A stretch of DNA of 64,000 nucleotides from positions 49,936,536 to 50,000,535 of the forward strand of contig OY804579.1 of NCBI GenBank assembly GCA_963680875.1, given 5' to 3'. The stretch is from Bathymodiolus brooksi (Eukaryota; Mollusca; Bivalvia; Mytilida; Modiolidae). Numbering within the stretch: position 1 is the stretch's first letter; the number at the start of each line of letters is the position of its first letter. Below are positions 49,551 to 63,182 of this stretch, one piece after another. Made by a program: the position numbers and the translations under genes. Under the pieces are notes generated by a model. The model ran no database searches and had not been told where the DNA came from. It was given only the letters and a program-made list of their open reading frames with translations.

Positions 49551-49905
49551 TAGTCAGTGATTGTTGTTGAACGTCAAATGGGCAATTTTTTCAGCTATAT
49601 CATGGCGAGAACAAGTTAGATTCCATGATATGTCCACTTTGTACTAGACCTACATGCTCAGTTGGATCTTTAATAGTGCTAGCTCAATGAAATAACAGTC
49701 TGCAGGTAGCCCTGTCGCTCTAATAAGGCACATTATCCTGATTCCAAGCCAACCAGCCTTTGTTCTTACTCGTTAATGTAGCATGCTTAGCGGAGAAGCA
49801 ACAAATACCAATTTCATAGTCCTTGATTTGAACCAGCCAGGGCTCGAACCCATGATCTTTCACACTGGAGGCAAGCATACTAACCAATACTCCATTGAAG
49901 CAGTT
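49551..49905 (-). mobile_element. tRNA-derived SINE, family B
   Basis: Minus-strand copy with B box ATGGGTTCGAGCCC, body GGATAATGTGCC, and tail near TGACTAACGA. It is one of the best preserved B boxes of the family. Confidence 0.8.
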
Positions 49906-51234
49906 GAACAACTGTGGAAAGTGGAATTAAACACCAATAATCTTATTCTAAAGACAGGCTGGTTACTGACCAACCAATGACAATGTCACAACTAAAACCA
50001 TGGTTGAAGCACAAGTAGAAATGTTTATTTGTTTTCAAACACTTGTTTTTGATATTTTGGATGTAAACAAATCCGGGAAACAAATTATTGACAAATGTTT
50101 CACGTGGATGTGTAATTCTTCATCCTGCTTCACCCAAACTCCTCTCATGAAAACAAATTGTCATAAGATTCAATCTACACAATAAAAATTACGCTTCCCT
50201 GTTTGTATTCAATTCTCTATAAAACACATATAATTCCCCCATACAATTTAAGTTTTCAACCATCCGTCACATTTCAGAACTGTTCAGTATCAATTCACAA
50301 GAAAATTGTTACACATCTCTGTGAAAGTATGAGGTATAAAGTTGTAAACACGTCTAATGTCTTATAAAACAATCAAAAACATCAGAATATTATCAGCTTT
50401 TACACAAACCTTTTGGGTAACAACTATTAAAATCAGATTATTTTGTACAAAATTCTTTCTTGATGTAGACAGAGAGGATATTTTGACAATTATCAGCTGT
50501 TATATACAAATCAAGTCATTTTTTTCTCATTTGTTTTCCACAACATAAATTATCAAAATAACCTTGGTGACAGGAACAGTTACATTAGATAACCTTGCTC
50601 CATAAAAACAATATACCATTACAATATAGTTCAGATCAAGATATTTCCTCAATTTTCCTCCATTACAATCAAGTGACAACAGTCTAATAATTGTTGCTGT
50701 CTGGTATGCTTTGGCATCTGATAATTAACATTTGAATATTTAATTTGTGTTAAAGTGAAATGTTTAAATGTTTAAATGATAAAATAATCAACCTCTCCCA
50801 AATAAATAGCACGTTCATCGTAAACCTCATCACAAAATCTCAGGGACCCATTAAATAAGTCAATAAACCATACTCCAATACTGCAGTTGGACAATCTGAT
50901 CACAATCAGGTGTTATGATACAATACACTCCCGCCTAACATCTGACAGACCCGATTGTAGAGGTCATATCCAAGTGAACTTTCATTTATGTATATATGTA
51001 TAAAAAAATGTTTATCAACCAATCAGAGAGCTTTACATGTGTGGTGCAATAATAAAAAAGTGTGAAAGATGCCGTTATGATTTGCATGCGGCATTTCCAA
51101 TAGATGATTATGAGTTCATCTGAACATGACTTCTAATTAGATTCTGTAAGATGTTAGGAGAAGCGTAGCATATCATAGAAGCTGCTTGCTCAAAATTGGT
51201 AATTTAAATCAAACTTAAACAAGAAACAACTTAC
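49906..51234 (-). other. Intron stretch without recognised element
   Basis: AT-rich sequence. No exon or repeat is recognised. Confidence 0.5.
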
Positions 51235-51298
51235 ATATATAAGTTCTCTTTCATATCTGGATTTTATATTCCTCAGTATTACTTCTTCATTCAGTAAA
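51235..51298 (-). CDS. MYO15: Myosin exon: second motor exon
   Basis: Encodes LLNEEVILRNIKSRYEREL and IY. It follows the GVEDM exon and precedes the VNPY strand. The first base completes a Ser codon whose AG comes from the exon copies at 63.8 kb, and the last codon is whole. The acceptor is TTTACAG and the donor is TAT|GTAAGT. Confidence 0.95.
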
Positions 51299-51462
51299 CT
51301 GTAAAGATAAAAATTACAATGTTAAATTGTTGTCATCAAGATTACCATAAATGGTAAGAGTAATGTTTGTGCAGTTTGTAGTAGTTGTTGCAAATTTTAG
51401 TCTTTTTATATTTTGATCCTCTATAAGAGTAGGAAGCAGTCAATAACTGACTGATAAACTAT

Positions 51463-51803
51463 GAGCGAGTGAGTGAGTGATTATTGCTTAACGCCAATTC
51501 AGAAATTTTTCAGCTATATCTTGGCGGGAACAAGTTACTTTTCAATGAGATGATGATGAGGTCCGCTTTGTTCTAGACCAACACGCTGAGTTAGATTTTT
51601 ATAGTGCTAGCTCACTGAAACAACAGTCCGCTGATAGACATATCGCTCAACTAGGACACATTATTCTGATTCCGAGCCAACCAGTCTTTGTTCTTTCTCC
51701 TTAATGCTGCATGCTTAGCGGAGAAGCAACAAATACCAATTTTTTGTCTTTGGTTTGACCCGACCAGGGCTCGAACTCACGATCTACGCCACTGATGCGG
51801 TTC
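51463..51803 (-). mobile_element. tRNA-derived SINE, family B
   Basis: Minus-strand copy with B box GTGAGTTCGAGCCC, body GGAATCAGAATAATGTGTCC, and tail of CACTCACTCACTCGC. The 31-bp array starts directly beside its tRNA-like head. Confidence 0.82.
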
Positions 51804-51814
51804 TGATAAACTAT

Positions 51815-53995
51815 GTTTTACTGTGCAAACCGACTGATAAATAAGGTTTTACTGTACAAACCAACTGATAAACAAGGTTTGACTGTAAAAACCAACTGAT
51901 AAACAAGGTTTGACTGTACAAACCAACTGATAAACAAGGTTTGACTGTAAAAACCAACTGATAAACAAGGTTTGACTGTACAAACCAACTGATAAACAAG
52001 GTTTTACTGTAAAAACTAACTGATAAACAAGGTTTGACTGTAAAAACCAAGTGATAAATAAGGTTTGACTGTAAAAACCAACTGATAAACAAGGTTTGAC
52101 TGTACAAACCAACTGATAAACAAGGTTTGACTGTAAAAACCAACTGATAAATAAGGTTTGACTGTAAAAACCAACTGATAAACAAGGTTTGACTGTACAA
52201 ACCAACTGATAAACAAGGTTTGACTGTAAAAACCAACTGATAAATAAGGTTTGACTGTAAAAACCAACTGATAAACAAGGTTTGACTGTAAAAACCAACT
52301 GATAAACAAGGTTTGACTATACAAACCAACTGATAAACAAGGTTCAACTGTAAAAACCAACTGATAAACAAGGTTTGACTGTAAAAACTAACTGATAAAT
52401 AAGGTTTGACTGTAAAAACCAACTGATAAACAAGGTTTGACTGTAAAAACCAACTGATAAACAAGGTTTGACTGTAAAAACCAACTGATAAACAAGGTTT
52501 GACTGTAAAAACCAACTGATAAACAATGTTTGACTGTAAAAACCAACTGATAAATAAGGTTTGACTGTAAAAACCAACTGATAAATAAGGTTTGACTGTA
52601 AAAACCAACTGATAAACAAGGTTTGACTGTAAAAACCAACTGATAAACAAGGTTTGACTGTAAAAACCAACTGATAAACAAGGTTTGACTGTAAAAACCA
52701 ACTGATAAACAAGGTTTGACTGTAAAAACCAACTGATAAACAAGGTTTGACTGTACAAACCAACTGATAAACAAGGTTTGACTGTAAAAACCAACTGATA
52801 AACAATGTTTGACTGTAAAAACCAACTGATAAATAAGGTTTGACTGTAAAAACCAACTGATAAATAAGGTTTGACTGTAAAAACCAACTGATAAACAAGG
52901 TTTGACTGTAAAAACCAACTGATAAACAATGTTTGACTGTAAAAACCAACTGATAAATAAGGTTTGACTGTAAAAACCAACTGATAAACAATGTTTGACT
53001 GTAAAAACCAACTGATAAACAAGGTTTGACTGTAAAAACCAACTGATAAACAAGGTTTGACTGTACAAACCAACTGATAAACAAGGTTTGACTGTAAAAA
53101 CCAACTGAAAAACAAGGTTTGACTGTACAAACCAACTGATAAACAAGGTTCGACTGTAAAAACCAACTGATAAATAAGGTTTGACTGTAAAAACCAACTG
53201 ATAAACAAGGTTTGACTGTAAAAACCAACTGATAAACAAGGTTTGACTGTAAAAACCAACTGATAAACAATGTTTGACTGTAAAAACCAACTAATAAACA
53301 AGGTTTGACTGTAAAAACCAACTGATAAACAAGGTTTGACTGTACAAACCAACTGATAAACAAGGTTTGACTGTAAAAACAACTGATAAACAAGGTTTGA
53401 CTGTAAAAACCAACTGATAAACAAGGTTTGACTGTAAAAACCAACTGATAAATAAGGTTTGACTGTAAAAACCAACTGATAAACAAGGTTTGACTGTAAA
53501 AACCAACTGATAAACAAGGTTTGACTGTAAAAACCAACTGATAAACAAGGTTTGACTGTAAAAACCAACTGATAAACAAGGTTTGACTGTAAAAAACCAA
53601 CTGATAAACAAGGTTTGACTGTAAAAACCAACTGATAAACAAGGTTTGACTGTAAAAACCAACTGATAAACAAGGTTTGACTGTAAAAACCAACTGATAA
53701 ATAAGGTTTGACTGTAAAAACCAACTGATAAACAAGGTTTGATTGTAAAAACCAACTGATAAACAAGGTTTGACTGTAAAAACCAACTGATAAACAATGT
53801 TTGACTGTAAAAACCAACTGATAAACAAGGTTTGACTGTAAAAACCAACTGATAAACAAGGTTTGACTGTAAAAACCAACTGATAAACAAGGTTTGACTG
53901 TAAAAACTAATTGATAAACAAGGTTTGACTGTAAAAACTAACTGATAAACAAGGTTTGACTGTACATAACCAACTGATAAACAATGTTTCACTGA
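51815..53995. repeat. 31-bp minisatellite, ~70 copies
   Basis: The unit reads CCAACTGATAAACAAGGTTT then GACTGTAAAAA. Variants include TACAAA for TAAAAA, AATAAGG for AACAAGG and AATGTTT for AAGGTTT. Since 31 is not a multiple of three, the minus strand cycles through all frames with a 93-base super-period and has no stop in any of them. This gives an open frame of 682 codons that is an artefact. Confidence 0.97.
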
Positions 53996-54361
53996 TATTT
54001 CATCAACACTTGTAAACATAAAAAGAAGTTCTAAAATAACATGATGCAGATGAAATAAGACTATAATATTAATCATTTCATCCTCCTTTTATCATTACCT
54101 GGTCAGGTAAAGAGTTCTCACCTTAACAAATAGTTTAATTATTATGTAAACAAGTAAACTGTCAAAAAAACCTTATCTATTCAAGATACATCAACTACCT
54201 AGCTTGAATTCACAGCTTATCTTAAGTTTTCTAAGGTAACTTTCCTTCAATTATTATATAAATAGCATCATCATAATCTATTAGTTATTTTGAGCTTCTA
54301 TATTTTAAGCATTCAAACATGTGTTGTTGAGCATACTGGTAACAGTATTTATATGATTTGA

Positions 54362-54618
54362 TTGATTTTTGGTGTTTAACGTCACTTTCAGCAATATCAT
54401 GGTGACCAGTTTTAGTGGTGGAAGAAGCCGGAGTACCCGGAGAGAACCACAGACCATGGACAAGCAACTGGTAAACTTTATCACTCGCGGATGCGAGTTG
54501 AGTGCACACTTTTTTGTAATCTACAAAGCTGGGCGCGAACCCACACCGTATTGGTGATAGGCTTGTATGAGTTGTTAGGTAATCCAACTACCTAACTCAT
54601 TGAGCCACCCAGGCCCCT
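54362..54618 (-). mobile_element. tRNA-derived SINE, family A, diverged
   Basis: Minus-strand element with B box GTGGGTTCGCGCCC, core GGTTCTCTCCGGGTACTCCG and GGGGCCTGGGTGGC at the head. It has several differences from the other copies, including an extra stretch with GAGTGATAAAGTTTACC. Confidence 0.72.
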
Positions 54619-55069
54619 CTTGCATCTGTAAAATGTGGTTATTTATACTATACAGCACTGATCATTTGCAGATTTTGGGGCCTTCTCTTTCACATTCACT
54701 TTGGGTTACAAAAGTTAAGCTTAACACTAAAGACCTCACAATGAGTGTTACATTAAGAACAGCAATAAAACTTTTAATTTCTGACAGATTTTCTTTCATG
54801 TTCACTAAATATCTCAAATATAGGGCTAATATAGGCCTAATTATATAGGGTGGAGCTGTCAAACACATTTTTGAAGGGGGTCATTCTTGTCAAGTTTAAT
54901 ATAATTTGGCATGGTTGTTTCAGTGGCGAGTCAAATTTTTCCTTATTGTCGTTTCTGTATAAGTTTAAATGGTTAAATAATTACTCAAAGAAAATATTAG
55001 TACATTGATGCCATTGTCCAACCAATGGTTTATTAATATGTATCTTGTGATCCTTCTGTGAGCCCCATT
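54619..55069 (-). other. Intron stretch with a monomer fragment
   Basis: Mostly unrecognised. A fragment at about 54845-54925 (GGTGGAGCTGTCAAACACA, GGCATGGTTGTTTCAGTGG) is a diverged piece of the 312-bp satellite monomer or its parent element. Confidence 0.5.
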
Positions 55070-55217
<148 letters not shown>

Positions 55218-55262
55218 GGTATTTAATGTCAACTTGAGCAGTATTTCAATCTAGATCATGGT

Positions 55263-57004
55263 GTGCCCATTAATTGAATTAATCTCCATACACTATTCAA
55301 CAATATATACACAAAATTGTTTGATTAATTATGCCTATCAAATGTTTATATAAAAAAAGCATTTTGGGATAATTTCGCTATAATAGAAGCACACTTTATC
55401 ATAAGTACTTGTATCAGGAATGTGTGATACTAGAACACACCTAGTATATACTAAAGTAGTTTAGACCCTCTATTCTACCATGTGTACTATTTTTCCCACA
55501 GGAAATAGATACTGACGACCATTTTTTGTCTAGACATTAGTTGACTGACAGTTTACGTGGAAAATAAGATAGTCAATGTATCAAAAAACACCATAATTAA
55601 TAAAAGGCCCACTTCATCCGTACAATAGATGTTTACTGGTCCGCTGGAAATAACCAAAAAAATGTACCATCTTGGGTTCTCTACCTATTTGTTTTGTCGT
55701 CTTCTTTAGACTTGTTCAGGCATACAATCTAATACTGAATGTGTGACCTTAATCACATGGATTACACAGGTATTTGACGATCTTTTCATTGTAGTAATGG
55801 CATAACAAAATAAAAACATCTGGTATATCCTTTAGTTTGAGATACAAAAAAATATTATAATGGGCTATAGAACAAAATAATCCTATTCTAGATGTAGTCT
55901 TAACTGAAAAGCCTGTTAGTTTACATATAGATAACAAGGTACTTGTGGAAGTCAATGTAAACAAATTAATCGGTGTTTAACACCACTTTAAAACAATAAT
56001 TGTGGAAGTCACTGAAAATGAATTATCTGTGTTTAATACCACTTTCAACAATTGTTGAAGTCACTCAAAAAAAATTTGTATTTAACACCACTTTCAACAA
56101 TTGTAGAATTCATCGATTTATACATTATCGTCAATTTGTTTTGCGAGAATATATTTCTCAGAGCAATTTCATATCAAAGACTTTGCCTTGGATGAGAGAT
56201 GCAATGAGACTTCTCTATATTGTGCAAAACAAATAAATAATAGTATGTTTATCAAGGATTTGTCGATGCAACACCAGTATAACGTCACATTATTACACAT
56301 GGAAATCAACATTAATATGTTTATATCACCCTTGATGCTTAAAAATAAATATCATCGTGTGTAAAGTTCAAAGGGAAAATTTACAAACGAATTACCGGTA
56401 TTTAACCGGTATTTCAACCGGTATTTCAACGATATTTCATTAATTATAACAGTTATATTTGAGGTAAGGTAACATCATACCATGGGAAAACCAAACTACA
56501 TCACATGAAGGCTATATGAAGTACGACAAAAGTCGTCCTCAAGACAAACAAAATGAATCCGGATATAAAACCTTAACCCCCATATGCCTGAAAGAAATTC
56601 TTGTGAAGTGAATGAAACTTATTTATCTGATAAATAAGCATATTAAAAAATATATAAGCTCTTAAATATCAGCTAAAGTGTAATTTAAATGTGTTTAAAT
56701 ACAAAATATTCATTCCAGGCGGCAGAGGTATAAGCATGCATTGATTTGATAAAGTGATAAGACATGTTAATATTACTGTAGAATGCTACATAATTCAGAT
56801 ACGGAATGTTATAATCATCAAGGTATAAAATATCAACTGAAAGTCCTCTTTCTTCCACTTTGAAGACCGAAATTAGATATTTTTCGAAGAAAATAATATG
56901 GAAATTGGATTCAATCAGATAGAAAAAGCTGCTATTATATTAATTTCTAGTGTAAGACTTGTAATATCAGTAACCTGGTTCAGTTTTAGAAGATCTAAAA
57001 CTGA
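55263..57004 (-). other. Intron stretch, little recognised
   Basis: AT-rich. Near 55970-56105 a motif with TTTAACACCACTTTCAACAA occurs about three times, a short tandem made from a SINE A 3' end. Near 56395-56430 ACCGGTATTT is repeated. No exon is seen. Confidence 0.5.
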
Positions 57005-57235
57005 ATGAGTCAGTGATTGTTGTTCAACATCAAATTAGTAATTTTTCAGCTACCGGTATACCATAAGCGAGACCAAGCTACATTGTGATAAGTCGATGAT
57101 GCCCACTTTGTACTAGAACAACACGTGGAATTGGCAAATACCAATTTTATAGATTTTGGTTTGACCTGAACAGGGATCAAGCCCACGAATTTAACACACA
57201 CAATGCTAACTATTACACCACGATGCCATTTGCGA
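57005..57235 (-). mobile_element. tRNA-derived SINE, family B, internally shortened
   Basis: The minus-strand head has GTGTAATAGTTAGCATTGTG and a decayed B box; the tail is AACAACAATCACTGACTC. The central part seen in other copies is missing. Confidence 0.72.
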
Positions 57236-57299
57236 GGATCTAGCATGAAAGTGTGGGTATTTATCAATATGATAATACATCTGTGATGTCTTAAAGACT

Positions 57300-57500
57300 G
57301 TGGGTTTGGGTTTACAGGTGCTTACCATCACATTCAGCAATTTTTCAGCTATATTGTGACTACCAGACTTGTTTGTTGTTTGGGAAGGAAAATCTGGGAA
57401 GTTATATTGAGCCAACCAATGAAATCCCCAGCCATGGGTACCATAGGTGACTGGGTAACAGGGCGCAAACTAAAGTCAGTGGTGTTAGGTCAACTAGAAC
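57300..57500 (-). mobile_element. Diverged SINE-like fragment
   Basis: Contains CATTCAGCAATTTTTCAGC, TATATTGTGACTACCAG and further blocks weakly similar to SINE A. A related tRNA-like fragment lies at about 60590-60675 (minus strand, TCAATGGTCAAGTGGTGAAAG). Confidence 0.5.
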
Positions 57501-57609
57501 TTGGCCTGGTCGCATATATATCAAGGGAATATTATTTAGATTGGTACAAAATTTCAAATAACTGTAATATGTATTCATTTAGGAAACTGTATTCTTTACA
57601 TTACTAGTA

Positions 57610-58720
57610 CAATATTCCTCCTCTTATAATGAAAAAGTGGCCTCATAATAGAGGTGGCCTTATCAGAGAGGTGGGCTTATAATAGAGATGGCCTTTTAAG
57701 AGAGGTGGCCTCATAATAGAGGTGGCCTTATAAGAGAGGTGGCCTCATAAGAGAGGTGGCCTTATAATAGAGGTGGCCATATAAGAGAGGTGGTCTTATA
57801 AGAGAGGTGGCCTTATAATAGAGGTGGCCTTATAAGAGAAGTGGCCTTATAATAGAGGTGGCCTTATAAGAGAAGTGGTCTTATAATAGAGGTGGCCTTA
57901 TAAGAGAGGTGGTCTTATAAGAGAGGTGGCCTTATAAGAGAAGTGGCCTTATTATAGAGGTGGCATTATAATAGAGGTGACTTTATAAGAGAGGTGGCCT
58001 AATAAGAGCAGTGGCCTTATGAAAGAGGTGGCCTTATAAGAGAAGTGGCCTTATAATAGAGGTGACCTTATAAAAGAGGTGGCCTTATAAGAGAGGTGGC
58101 CTTATAAGAGAAGTGGCCTTATAAGAGAGGTGGCCTAATAAGAGAGGTGGCCTTATAATAGAGGTGGCACTATAAGAGAAGTGGCCTTACAATAGAGGTG
58201 GCCTTATAATAGAGGTGGTCTTATAATAGAGGTGGCCTTATAAGAGAGGTGGCCTTATAAGAGAGGTGACCTTAAAAGATAAGTGGCCTTATAGGAGAAG
58301 TGGCCTTATAAGAGAGGTGGCCTTATAAGAGAGGTGGCCATATAATAGAGGTGGCCTTATAGGAGAAATGGCCTTATAAAAGAGGTGGCCTTATAATAGA
58401 GGTGGCCTTATAAGAGAGGTGGCCTTGTAAGAGAAGTGGCCTTGTAAGAGAGGTGGCCTTATAATAGAGGTGGCCTTATAAGAGAGGTGGTCTTATAATA
58501 GAGGTGGCCTTATAAGAGAAGTGGCCTTATAATAGAGGTGGCATTATAAGAGAGGTGGCCTTATAAGAGAAGTGGCCTTATAATAGAGGTGGCCTTATAA
58601 GAGAGGTGGCCTTATGAGAAGTGGCCTTATAAGAGAGGTGGCCTCTCTTGAGATGGACAATTTAGTATTAAAGTACTCTCACTGCATCTGAATCAGGACA
58701 CAGAAGAGGGGGACTACTGG
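57610..58720. mobile_element. MITE, AGTAGTCCC family, interior expanded into an array
   Basis: Flanked by TA. It starts CAATATTCCTCCTCTTATAA and ends AGAGGGGGACTACTGG, which match the ends of 46930-47111. Its interior is a 17-bp minisatellite about 1 kb long, so the element is six times the length of its relatives. Confidence 0.8.
57634..58650. repeat. 17-bp minisatellite, ~60 copies
   Basis: The unit is GTGGCCTTATAAGAGAG with frequent AATAGAG, AGAAGTGG and CATAAT variants. It lies wholly inside the MITE. Confidence 0.95.
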
Positions 58721-59591
58721 TACATTAAAACCAGACATGTATGTGCATAATTATCTTATAATAAGATAGATACAACTAAATGTTCAATCTTACAGTACAT
58801 CAAATGATATCATCATGCAAGATGCAGAAAGGAAAAATCTAGCTCAGGACAAGTTACTATAACCTTAGTTTTCTTTTCTTGGAAGAAAAATAAAACCATG
58901 TGTTTTTTCATTGAGTGACATGAATGTGAATTGTCCCATGTCTAAAACACTTCCTGGTTTTACTAAAAACAAATACGTAGATATATAATTTAGCACGCAT
59001 GTGGCATTTCTGGAAGGAATGACCTTCACTAGCTTCGCTCAAAGTCAAAAGGTTGGAAAACCAAATAATTTATAAAAAAACATAAGAAGCATGAAAACCA
59101 AAGGGGAGATCTAATCAGATATATCTAAAATTGGCAATTGTTACCTAATATACATATATGCTTTCATTTTTTTAAATGAATTTAAACATGCACAGGTGCA
59201 AAAAAAATGTTAACTATTCATTAACCAGTTGACTATTTTCTTTCAAATTATTTACTAAATATATAAACAATTATCTAACCAAATTTTTTTCCCAGCTTTA
59301 AATATTTCAGTTGTGTTTTGTCTTTCTATAGAAAAGGCATAATGTGTTCAACGACTATACTACCTATTAGAAGAAGAAAAAAACCAATGTCTATGTTTAT
59401 TTACAATAGGTTTATTACATAATAGAAGGTCGGTTTATATCTATTCATTAAAAATCCATTTGTTCAACTTTAGTTAATATGACTTGCTGACATGAATAAA
59501 ATTTGTGTACCTGACTTGGATAAATAAAATGAGTGACATTATTGTATGATCAGGTAGTACTTTTAGTTGGTCTATATACCAGTACTTAGGA
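58721..59591 (-). other. Intron stretch without recognised element
   Basis: AT-rich. No exon or repeat is seen. Confidence 0.5.
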
Positions 59592-59854
59592 CTGTCATGG
59601 TAGTGATAGTATAGTAGTTGGATTTACAACTACCATCGCAATCAGTGCCTATCACCACTAACGTTGCGAGTTCGAATCTCAATCAGGGCCAGGTGTACTC
59701 GATACAACATTATGTGATAAATTTCGTCAGTGACTTCCGACAGGTCTGTGATTTTCTCTGGGTTCTCCAGTTTCCTCCACCAATAAAACTGACTGCCACG
59801 ATATAACTGAAATATTGTTGAAAGTGGCATTTAACACCATAAACCTTAAACCTT
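59592..59854 (+). mobile_element. tRNA-derived SINE, family A, full length
   Basis: Plus-strand copy starting GTCATGGTAGTGATAGTATAG, with B box GCGAGTTCGAATCTC and tail AACACCATAAACCTTAAACC. It lies just before the ~68-bp array. Confidence 0.82.
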
Positions 59855-59864
59855 ATACTGGTAC

Positions 59865-60375
59865 TTAAGCAAGATGGTTGAAGGTTAAACACATTCAACA
59901 ATACTTCAGTTGGTCTGTATACCACTTTACCAGTAATTGATATAGTAAGATGGTTGAAGGTTAAACACATTCAACAAGACTATAGTTAGTCTGTAGAGTT
60001 GTAGTTGATATAGTAAGATGGTTGAAGGTTAAACACATTCAACAAGACTATATAGTTAGTCTGTAAAGTTGTAGTTGATATAGTAAGATGGTTGAAGGTT
60101 AAACACATTCAACAAGACTATAGTTAGTCTGTAGAGTTGTAGTTGATATAGTAAGATGGTTGAAGGTTAAACACATTCAACAAGACTATATAGTTAGTCT
60201 GTAGAGTTGTAGTTGATATAGTAAGATGGTTGAAGGTTAAACACATTCAACAAGACTATAGTTAGTCTGTAGAGTTGTAGTTGATATAGTAAGATGGTTG
60301 AAGGTTAAACACATTCAACAAGACTATAGTTAGTCTGTAGAGTTGTAATTGATATAGTAAGATGGTTGAAGATTA
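59865..60375. repeat. ~68-bp tandem repeat, eight copies
   Basis: Units contain GATATAGTAAGATGGTTGAA, GGTTAAACACATTCAACAAG and ACTATAGTTAGTCTGTAGAG. TA dinucleotide insertions in alternate units hint at a two-unit period. Confidence 0.93.
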
Positions 60376-63182
60376 AGATTTAAAGATAAAGTTTTCATTG
60401 GAATGTGGTACATGTACTCCCATCTATTTTGGGTTGGATTAAAGTTATTGGTATTTATCTATATCATCTATATCATGACTACCATACTTATTATACTTAT
60501 TATACGGAGTGAAAGTCTTAACAGACATAATAGTATAACCAATAAAACCCTGACATTGTGTGAGGCGTCTGGAAACTTTGTCACATGAAGTAGGTGTCTG
60601 GAGCAGGACCTAAACCAGTGGTATTAGGCTTATGATCAGAACACAACAACTTTCACCACTTGACCATTGAGACCCCTCTTTCTAAGTTTGCAATACATGT
60701 ATACGTATCACTACAATGAAGTCACATTACATGTCTGGTATTTTGTCTGTTAGGGAGGACAATATCAGTGAAATTCATGACAATAGAAAGGATACTCTAT
60801 AATTATTGGACAACTGGCCATGCCATGGCATACTACTTAGATGATTCTGGTTAGAAAATAAAATAACTGAAACCTTCTACATCTCCTTTAAAATGGTCAT
60901 TTTTGAGCTGTTCCGACAGTTTCCTACAACTTTCAGATTTTTTTTCACAGAAAAAATAGCTGAAATCAGTTAAATAACTGACAAAAATCAGATTACTGTC
61001 CTTTAAACTACCATAACCAGTGTTTGAATCATACCTTTCCTCCAATCCTGGTTAAATAGCTAAGCTTACTACATACAATTCTCCATAACAGTTAGATTAC
61101 GTTACATCATATTATTTTAATCTCATGTTAATGAGCTGCTTATTGGATATTTTAATTATGATTCATGTCAGAGATACTTTTGGTAAAAATCAGGATTTGT
61201 GAGTTACCCATGGTCCACTCTATTTTAACAATCTCATCAAAAATTGAAGAAAAAAATAATTTAATATAAAAAGAAATTAAATGTGCATAAACATATTGTT
61301 AATTCTAATCTTAAGACAGAACTAATGTTAAAAATAATTATGGTTTGTGAGCTATCCGTGGTTCAATCTCTTTTATCAATCTCGTCAAAAAATATTTAAA
61401 AATCATCTAATATCAAAAAATGAAAAGTGCATATAAAAGTCTTATTAATTTTATTATGAATTCATGCAAGCTAAAATAATCTTTGATAATACAAGAGAAC
61501 TCTAGTAGAAAAATGGTAAAGAAACACCCTTCATTTTTTTCAAAGATAAAAGATTTATAATATTTGACTGGCATAAAATATGGGGAAAAAACTGACGAGA
61601 TTCTTGGTTACATTATGAAAGAATCTTATTAGTTAATTCATTGATTAAAAAAGAGGTTAGCAACAAAATTTAATCATTGCATTAGCTAAGTATGTGATTA
61701 GGAATGAATCATGTAATTATGGCTAATCATATGATTAGCTTAATCACAAGTTCAACAACGGATCCCTGATCAAATAGAAACCCGTATTATTCAGTTACAT
61801 AATATATATCTTATCATATGCTAAACAAGATTTTCAATTCACAACATCAAATCTTATATCTGTTTTTTTTCTTTTAAAAAAGCCCCAATTTAATACCATA
61901 ACTTATGAAAGCTTATGTTATTTGTCACTGGCTCTATTATGCACGCATGACATAATCTACTTTTGTCTAGATAAGCCAGAAAATATTTTGTTTTTTATTG
62001 ATTTTTATTTCACTAAAGCCACTCAATCAATCTTGCCTTTCAATGGCGCAATGGGTGGCATGTTTTTTCTACTTTGTTAAGGAGTTTTTTACGTGTCCTT
62101 GTATGAAGTAACAACACTGTAATAAACTAAGAAATTAACATGATATACTCCAAGGCTGCATTCAAAACATACCGATACATCGATACATCGATAATACTCA
62201 GATATGTCCCAGCTTATTGACAAAGTGATTCTTTCATTTGAAAAAAATACAAATAGAAAATTACTAGTGATAAGACAGAAGGAAAATCTTAGATTAATAT
62301 TAAACTAGAGGCTCGTCTGAACTTGAATCATTTACTGGGTTATTTATAACATACATTATTTGTACCAACCATCAAATCATTTGGAAATCGTTTAAAATTT
62401 AAGGAATTCAGCCAATCAGAAATAAGAATTTTGATCACAGCCTTTTATACGCTGAATCAAAACAAAGAAAATACTTTTTTTTATCGAGGATCTAAAAAAA
62501 ACATCATCCCTGCAAAGTTTGGTTCCAGTTGGTTCAGTAGTTTCAGAATAGATTATAAAAATGTTAAATGTTAATGACAGTAAAGACGATAGCCCCCAAG
62601 GGCTCAGACCTCACAGACCCTAAAATTTTACATTTGTTCTTATCTAAATCTACATAATTATCATTTAGTGATGTGGCATTTTGAGATTAGTTTTTAAAGA
62701 TCTGCTCAATTTCCTCCTTTTAGACCCCTTGCCCACATTTTCATAAAGGCTGCAATGGAGAAAACTGTATTCTGAAGAACTGGCAATGAATATTTAATTT
62801 ATTTTAAGCTTACTGTACAAATTTTAATCTATATATCATTTTGTGTGATATTTTTTGTTTTTCATTTTATTATTCTTTAAATATTTTGACGATTTTTGGG
62901 GAAATTTTAATCTCCAAATATTTTTGGGGCTTACTTTACAACATAAATATCAATAGGATTATATTCTAAAATATTAATGACACAAATGAAATACTGTCTT
63001 ACTTAAACCATTCATTAGGTTGCCAAATTGGTACATAGGATATTGGAAATAGCTCTAGTTCTAAATTTGTACCTAAGAAATAACTTCGGAAGTTCTAAAT
63101 TGGTACATAGGATATTGAAAATTGCTGCTGAAGTTTTAATGTGTATCCCTATGAGAATAAAGTAAGGGGCTATTTATATATA
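60376..63182 (-). other. Intron stretch with one satellite-parent fragment
   Basis: Mostly unrecognised AT-rich sequence. There is a tRNA-like fragment near 60590-60675. A fragment near 62494-62590 (GGTTCCAGTTGGTTCAGTAG, TTTCAGAATAGATTA) belongs to the satellite-parent type. Two stretches near 61200 and 61350 look duplicated (GTGAG..ACCCATGGTCCA / GTGAGCTATCCGTGGTTCA). Confidence 0.5.

Noticed and set aside
51811..53859. 682-codon minus-strand open frame
   Set aside because: It is the three-frame reading of a 31-bp repeat lacking stops, not a gene.
54285..54587. 100-codon minus-strand open frame
   Set aside because: It lies over a family A SINE and reads the SINE core ([17 protein letters not shown]), which recurs at other SINE copies.
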